Below, in pieces: positions 58,519 through 64,000 of a DNA stretch of 64,000 nucleotides. The notes beneath the pieces are model-generated. The model was not told the origin of the DNA. It saw only the letters and a program-made list of their open reading frames with translations, and ran no database searches. Numbering within the stretch: position 1 is the stretch's first letter; each line of letters opens with the position of its first letter. Made by a program: the position numbers and the translations under genes. The DNA is from Gordius sp. MW1 (Eukaryota > Nematomorpha > Gordioida > Gordea > Gordiidae), in NCBI GenBank assembly GCA_964036665.1, contig OZ038531.1, positions 3,968,001-4,032,000 on the forward strand, given 5' to 3'.

Positions 58519-60199
58519 AAACTCGGGCCTTCGGCCCTCGTGGGAAGGGGGAGAAGGGGAAGGGGAGGAGGGGAAGGGAAGGGGGGACGACTCATCTATA
58601 CTCCGTATAAACGTATCATATTTGCTATGCAATTTATGGGCGAGAAAGGTGGGAAGGGGCGAGTATGCCTATAGGGGGGTATTAAATGCCTAATGATTAA
58701 TTAATTATTTATACAAATTTTCCATTTATAGGCAAAATTTAATATAGGCAAAATGTAATATAGGCAAGGGTTATGGTTAGATTTAGCGTTTGCATCTAGT
58801 TGCGTATTACATTAGTTTTTATGGCCTTTAGTGATTATGGGTCTAACAAACATTATATTATAAAACATCACAATGTTAAGAATTTTCAGAATTGTTGGGA
58901 GAAATTTTTTGTTTAATTTGAACAATTTTTAATTAAAAAAATAAAAAATTTGGCGAATGGTCATTTTTTCTCCATTGGTCAGTACCAACAGATACTCTAT
59001 AAGTCAATGATAGCCAAAAAACGGGAAAAAAAATTTTGATGCTCACTTTGGCCAATGGTCATTTTTCTCCATTGGTCAGCAGCCAGCACACGGTAAAAAT
59101 GGATATAAATTCATAAGAGTAAAAAAAAACGAAAAAAAATTTTCGAATCACATTTTGGCCAATGGTCATTTTTTTCCATTGGTCAGCAGCCAGGACACGG
59201 TAAAAGTGGATATAAATTCTTAATAGTCAAAAAAAAAAAAATTTCGAATCACATTTTGGCCAATGGTCATTTTTTTCCATTGGTCAGCAGCCAGGACACG
59301 GTAAAAGTGGATATAAATTCTTAATAGTCAAAAAAAACAAAAAAAATTTCGAATCACATTTTGGCCAATGTTCATTTTATTCCATTGGTCAGCAGCCAGC
59401 GGAGGGCTAAAAAGTCATAATAGCAATGGTAGGAACAGGAACAATCATAATAGTCAAAAAAAAACGAAAAATATAATTTCGATTCACATTGGCCAATGGT
59501 CATTTATTCCATCGGTCAGGAGCCAGCGGACGGCGCAAAAGTCATAATAGCAATGGTAGTAACAGGAACAATCATAAAAGTCAAAAAAAAACTCCGGGAT
59601 TCTAACCCAAAAACTAGTTAAATTGCATAGCAATTAAAAGTAAACAACTTTTATTTATGTTTATTATATAACATTGGTCAGCAGCCAGCGGACGGCCAAA
59701 AAGTCATAATAGCAATGGTAGGAACAGGAACAATCATAATAGTCAAAAAAAAAACGAAAAAAATAATTTCGATTCACATTTTGGCCAATGGTCATTTTTT
59801 CCATCGGTCAGGAGCCAGCGGACGGCCAAAAATTCTTATTATCAATGTTAGTAACAAGAACAATCATAAGAGTCAAAAAAAACTCCGGGATTCTAACTAA
59901 AAAACTAGTTAAATTGCATAGCAATTAAAAGTAAACAACTTTTATTTATGTTTATTATATAATAGCTAACAAATCTTATATATAACACACCGAGGGAGAT
60001 AGAGATGAGGGGTGGGGCACCTCTTATGCATTAATTTAAAAAATAACACAACGAGGGAGATAGAGATGAGGGGTGGGGCACCTCTTTCTTATGCATTAAT
60101 TTAAAAATCGATAACCTAATATACCCAATGCAAATAGATAGGTGGACAGACGGACGGACGGACACCAAAAAACGAGCCCATAAATTGCATAGCAATTAA
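58519..60199 (+). mobile_element. Helentron-like repeat H5
   Basis: The same module order as H1 and H3: hairpin end near 58521, GGAAGG run, CTATGCAATTTATGGGCG, tandem CCAATGG units (about 58950-59590 and 59660-59830), GAGGGAGATAGAGATGAGG blocks and GGACGGACGG, ending CATAAATTGCATAGCAATTA. No TSD. It inserted into GC-rich hAT-type debris (CCCGAAAG on the left). Confidence 0.75.
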
Positions 60200-60628
60200 A
60201 ATTGGCGTCCAAACTGTTAAAATAGTAGGAACTAAGGAAAGATACAATGAAGCCTAAGGAAATAGTTAAATGAAAGCATAATTAAGTACAAGTGCAATAT
60301 ATTAAAAAGTAAGTCAAACGACATTTTGTTTTGCATATTGATTAAAAATTTGTAAAATCCTAACCCACCCTAAAGCATTTTAAAAATTTGAACACGAACC
60401 CCACCGAATCTTAAGCATTTTCTGACCCAACATTTCAAAATTTTCAGTGAAGTTAGGGTTTTGGGTCGCCCGTGCAGGCCTTTAACTTATAATTGGTAAA
60501 TATGTCAATTCATATATTTTACGCCTTCTATATCAATCATTTGTTTTCGAAAAATAGTCCCTAAATAATTTGACTGTCCTTTGGCTAGGAAATCATTTAG
60601 ATTCAGCTTCTAATTACCCCTTTTTAAA

Positions 60629-60860
60629 GGTGCATTATCAACTCGCCGAAAACCATCTTGCTGAATTCCCCCTGGGACATTAACGAACATCTCTCCATTA
60701 TCATAGAAAAGGCCCTAAATGGAGTACCTTATTTATCATTTTATTATAAAAAACACCTAAATTTTAACTTTTATCCGAAATTGAATGATTAATATGCTTA
60801 TTTGTTGGGGGACATTTTTTAACCTCGGGACATTCAATTCGGCAAGTTGTCAGGCCACCA
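60629..60860. mobile_element. TIR MITE, second copy of the kinase-start family
   Basis: The reverse complement of the family at 32348-32618. Ends GGTGCATTATCAACTCGCCG and ACAACTTGCCGAATTG-complement ... GGCCACCA. TSD TTTTTAAA at 60621-60628 and 60861-60868. The right arm lacks the GAAAACCATCTT block. Confidence 0.8.
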
Positions 60861-61189
60861 TTTTTAAAGTATTACTTTCAGGTATAAGACACACTATACT
60901 CTTTAACAACTCTAGTTATAATATAAAGGTAGTTATAACGTATAAAAATATTGCGACAAGATCCTTACTTTATCAAGATAGACGAAACTACTGAAATTTT
61001 GTAAAACAAACCCTGCGACTGTGGAAAATTTTAAAATAAAGTTTGTAGGGGATTTGATGATTTAATTCTTATATCCGCTCCACCATCACATGTGCCTTGC
61101 ATTCTTATTATTTCAAAAATATAACTATCCAAATTTAATCAAGCAGGCGAAAATTCCTCGTGCCATCATTTAGATTTTTTGTAAATTAT

Positions 61190-61690
61190 AAAGTGTAAAC
61201 AAAGATGTGTTTTATGATATTTTATATTAATTTACAATTATTTAATCTTAAAGTGACAATGAAAAGAAAATTATATTTTACATGATTTTTATTGACGTAA
61301 AAAATACAATCGAATATTAAAAGATGCTAAATAAAAATTTTTGTATACGGTCCCGTGCTTGGGCTTTGTAAAAAATTAACGGGTCGGGTCCATTATTTAT
61401 AATTTTGAGGCCCGGCCCGAGGCTTATATATTTGTAACGGGCGGGCTGATTACCTAGTCGAAGTTAAACGAAAGAGGGAAGATCTAAGATTTGAGAACAT
61501 AATATTGAGATGGACTTAAAAAGGTACGAGTTCAAAAGAATTTTAAAAAAGAAGTTTCACAAAGGAATAGCTGATTATTAATTTTGAGAAATGGCTATGG
61601 CAATTTTTTTAATCGTCCTTGACCCCTCACACGGGTGTAAATTTGAGTTCGCCCCCCCCCTAAGGGAAAAATGCTAGCTACGCCATTGCT
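61190..61690. repeat. Repeat shared with 40590-41160
   Basis: Colinear with 40590-41160 but without the MITE insertion at the start. It contains a GGCCCGGCCCGAGGC patch and a poly-C end. No gene. 60869-61189 is A+T-rich without features. Confidence 0.6.
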
Positions 61691-61694
61691 ATCT

Positions 61695-62058
61695 GTTATA
61701 GATTGCACTACAGGTTATAGCACGGTCATATTCAAATTCAGATGTTATAACCTGCACTAGAGGTTATAGCACTGTCATATTCAAATTCTAATTTGTATCA
61801 TCTCACCTTAACGCGTATCATTCCACTATCACGCGTATCACCCCACTATCACGCAACCTTACCATATATATACAAAACCTATATGATAAGTAACCAGTCT
61901 TCGTTTTTTGTATTTTCTTTGCCATTTTTGTATATATATGGTAAGGCTGCGTGATAGCAGGTAATACGCGTGATAGTGGAATGATACGAGTTAAGGTGAG
62001 ATGATACAGATTAGAATTTGAATATGACCGTGCTATAGCCTCTAGTGCAGTCTATAAC
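61695..62058. mobile_element. Foldback MITE, 4-bp TSD
   Basis: Long inverted arms start GTTATAGATTGCAC and GTTATAGACTGCAC (inverted), with a loop at about 61870-61925. The left arm contains an internal duplication of about 60 bp. TSD ATCT is at 61691-61694 and 62059-62062. Noncoding. Confidence 0.85.
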
Positions 62059-62239
62059 ATCTCCTACCTCCTTCATTTATTCCATATCTTTCTACATGTT
62101 TTCGGATTCGTGTTGATCGCCGGACAGTTATTTCGGGTGAAGGTATAGGTGATTCCGGCGAGTCCGTAAGCTGGGGTAGGGATGAGAGGGGGGGTGTGAT
62201 GGAAACTGGTATATTATCGCTGGCTCATCATGAGGCAGA

Positions 62240-62700
62240 TTAAGCTGTTGCGGAATGGTGGCGTCAAGTAAATCACTGGGTTCATTTTGTGGCAAGTTAA
62301 CCGATATTGCGTTCGAAATGTCAGCCCTAGTTTTTCATTGTTCTGTTTGTCTGCGTTATCTAAATACTTCCTAATGTGATCACCATGTCTCTTCCATAAT
62401 GCACCATTATCCATTTCGACCATGTACGATACTGGGCCTACAATTTTTGCTATTTTTCCTGGCACCCATAAGTTTTTATTAGCTGTAAAAGTTCTAACCA
62501 ACACTTCATCTCCAATTATGAATTTCCGTTTGATTGGTGCCAACTCATCTTTGTCAAGCCCTGAAACATGTGGTTTGAGTAAGTTTAACGGACCGATTGG
62601 TTGTATCTTGATTAATAGATTAGCAAGAGTTAATCCAGCTGTTGGGTGAATGTAGTGTGGTAAAAACGGCTGGCTGGTTTTTCCCAGCGTATTGCCAATC
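62240..62700 (-). pseudogene. Ty3/Gypsy integrase C-terminal fragment
   Basis: The minus strand reads TPAGLTLANLL and LNLLKPHVSGLDKD, then KRKFIIGDEVLVRTFTANKN and GPVSYMVEMDNGALWKRHGD, which is the tail of a Ty3 integrase (GPY/F-type module). No LTR or catalytic core is nearby. It is not from the element at 21434-28054, whose tail differs in wording. Confidence 0.75.
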
Positions 62701-62749
62701 CTGGTAATTGGTGTATAAATTAGGCCTAACCCTTGCAGTGTTAGGTGAT

Positions 62750-62960
62750 TTTTTTTAATTCATCCTTGGTGTTTGGCGCTTTTTACACCCATACACCAAG
62801 AGTGTGTGGGTGAAATTTTTTGGTTGACCTTTGGCGTTTTGGCGTTTTTGTTAAAAAACACCCAAAGGGTGTTGGGTGAATTATTTTGATCGACCTTTGG
62901 CGTTTGGCGTTTTTCACACCCAAACACCCAGGGTGTTTAGGTGAATTATTTTGGTAACCT
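62750..62960. repeat. Tandem repeat, about 62-66-bp unit
   Basis: About three units of CTTTGGCGTTTTTCACACCC followed by AACACCCAGGGTGTTTGGG, each able to fold through ACACCC/GGGTGT. Confidence 0.8.
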
Positions 62961-63218
62961 TTTGGTTTGGTTTTGGTCGTTTTGGGTTGTGTATGGAAAT
63001 ATGTGAAGTTTTTACATTTTTTGTATTTGATAGTTATATATTTTTGTAATGAACTTTTATTGATGGGAAATATGAAATGACGTCACTAAGTGGAAAGTAT
63101 CATACTTGCTAGTTATAATCAACCTATAATTTGTTCCAATTGGTATGCGATGCATCATTCATGCAGATCATTAAAGGTGTATTATGAAAATATTTTTTTA
63201 CCTTTTTATGGTGAAACA

Positions 63219-63530
63219 GGTGACAAATGTCAAAATCTTTAATATCTATTGAAATGAATATTTTTTTTGGAAATTAGTTCATTATAGACTAAAACAAGTT
63301 TTAAACTCGAAAATAATATTTTTCACCTGTTCAATGTGAAAACAGGTACAAATTCCAAAATCTTTAATATCTATTGAAATGAATATTTTTTTTGGAAATT
63401 GGTTCATTATATGACTAAAACAAGTTTTAAACTCGAAAATAATATTTTTCACCTGTTCAATGTGTAACTGGTGACAAATTCCAAAATCTTTAATATCTAA
63501 TGAAATGAATATTATTTTTAGAAATTGGAT
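63219..63530. repeat. Tandem repeat, about 126-bp unit
   Basis: About 2.5 units begin GGTGACAAAT and share TCTTTAATATCTATTGAAAT and ACAAGTTTTAAACTCG. 62961-63218 is A+T-rich with nothing recognised. Confidence 0.85.
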
Positions 63531-63534
63531 GGTA

Positions 63535-64000
63535 TAGCTGTGGCACAATGCGAAAAGTGGGACGACAAATATTAGGTGAAAGCAAGCCCACCAAAAGTAT
63601 TCTCAAGAAGACGTGGTGGTGGAATGAAGAAGTGCAAAACTGTATCAAAGAAAAGAAGATAATGTACAAAGTTTGGTATAAGAGCAAGGATGGTAATGAT
63701 AAGCAAGCTGACCAAGTAGCTAAAAGATCGGCTAAAAAATTCGTAGCCAAAGCTAAAAACAAGGCGTACGACGATATAAATGTAAAACTAAACTTAAAGG
63801 AAGGAGATAGATTGATCTACAAAATCGCAAAGTCAAGGGCCCGAAATTCTAATGATTACGTAGAATGCCGGCTAATCAAGGGACAAAAGGGAAAAATACT
63901 CACACACGACAGCCATATACTACAAGTAAGATACGACTATTATAGGGATTTATCAATTTAAAAGGGGCCTGTAGTCGAAGACATTAACCAGGAAAATACA
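63535..64000 (+). pseudogene. LINE fragment, endonuclease-RT linker region
   Basis: A 137-codon frame (63548-63958) carries TWWWNEEVQNCIKEKK, an Ala/Lys-rich helix and IYKIAKSRARNSNDY, the linker between endonuclease and RT in RTE-type LINEs. A TAA at 63958-63960 interrupts it before the RT, and the window ends. The 5' end is truncated at the tandem repeat. Confidence 0.75.

Noticed and set aside
38303-60199. H3 and H5 as one orthologous insertion in the kinase duplication
   Set aside because: Their left and right flanking sequences do not match, so they are independent insertions.

Overview
The window is animal nuclear DNA. It is A+T-rich and full of transposable elements. Its few genes are eukaryotic in form: rhodopsin-like peptide receptors, a spliced uridine-cytidine kinase and a spliced single-pass membrane protein. 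TTAGGG-type repeats occur inside repeat families. Introns of the kinase gene are very short (34 to 82 bp), which points to an invertebrate with compact introns. I cannot name the species.

Genes I can support: two paralogous two-exon GPCRs (2725-4338 and 18246-19852, minus strand); one intronless FMRFamide-receptor-like GPCR with a huge first intracellular loop (44097-45899, minus); an intact six-exon uridine-cytidine kinase (32623-33684, plus) and a frameshifted duplicate (54162-55190); and a four-exon type I membrane protein of unknown function (47557-49256, plus).

Layout: 1-1127 is LINE and hAT debris. About 1127-13830 and 16139-29475 are the two copies of a direct tandem segmental duplication that carries the GPCR pair. 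After the duplication, copy A received Helentron-like repeats (6202-7967 and a composite at 8196-12504). Copy B received a Ty3/Gypsy retrotransposon (21434-28054), which in turn received a piggyBac-like transposon (23977-26489). Because each copy preserves the other's empty site, the insertion junctions can be read directly. 29476-32340 holds tandem repeats, a GC-rich MITE and a decayed hAT transposon. 32348-38302 holds the kinase gene and nested MITEs. It is partly duplicated at 54162-56940, where the kinase is broken. 38303-43540 is Helentron-like DNA plus a run of short GC-rich MITEs. 43540-50670 is the quietest part and holds the third GPCR and the membrane protein. 50674-64000 is again mobile DNA, ending in Ty3 and LINE fragments.

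There is no operon-like arrangement, and I see no evidence that the host genes act in one pathway. The best value of the window lies in its dated insertion record. The Helentron-like family inserts without target duplication. A GC-rich MITE family makes 8-bp duplications in seven of seven copies. Several hAT-like elements also have 8-bp duplications, perfect or with one mismatch. I found no convincing new defence, CRISPR or biosynthetic system, no rRNA and no credible tRNA.
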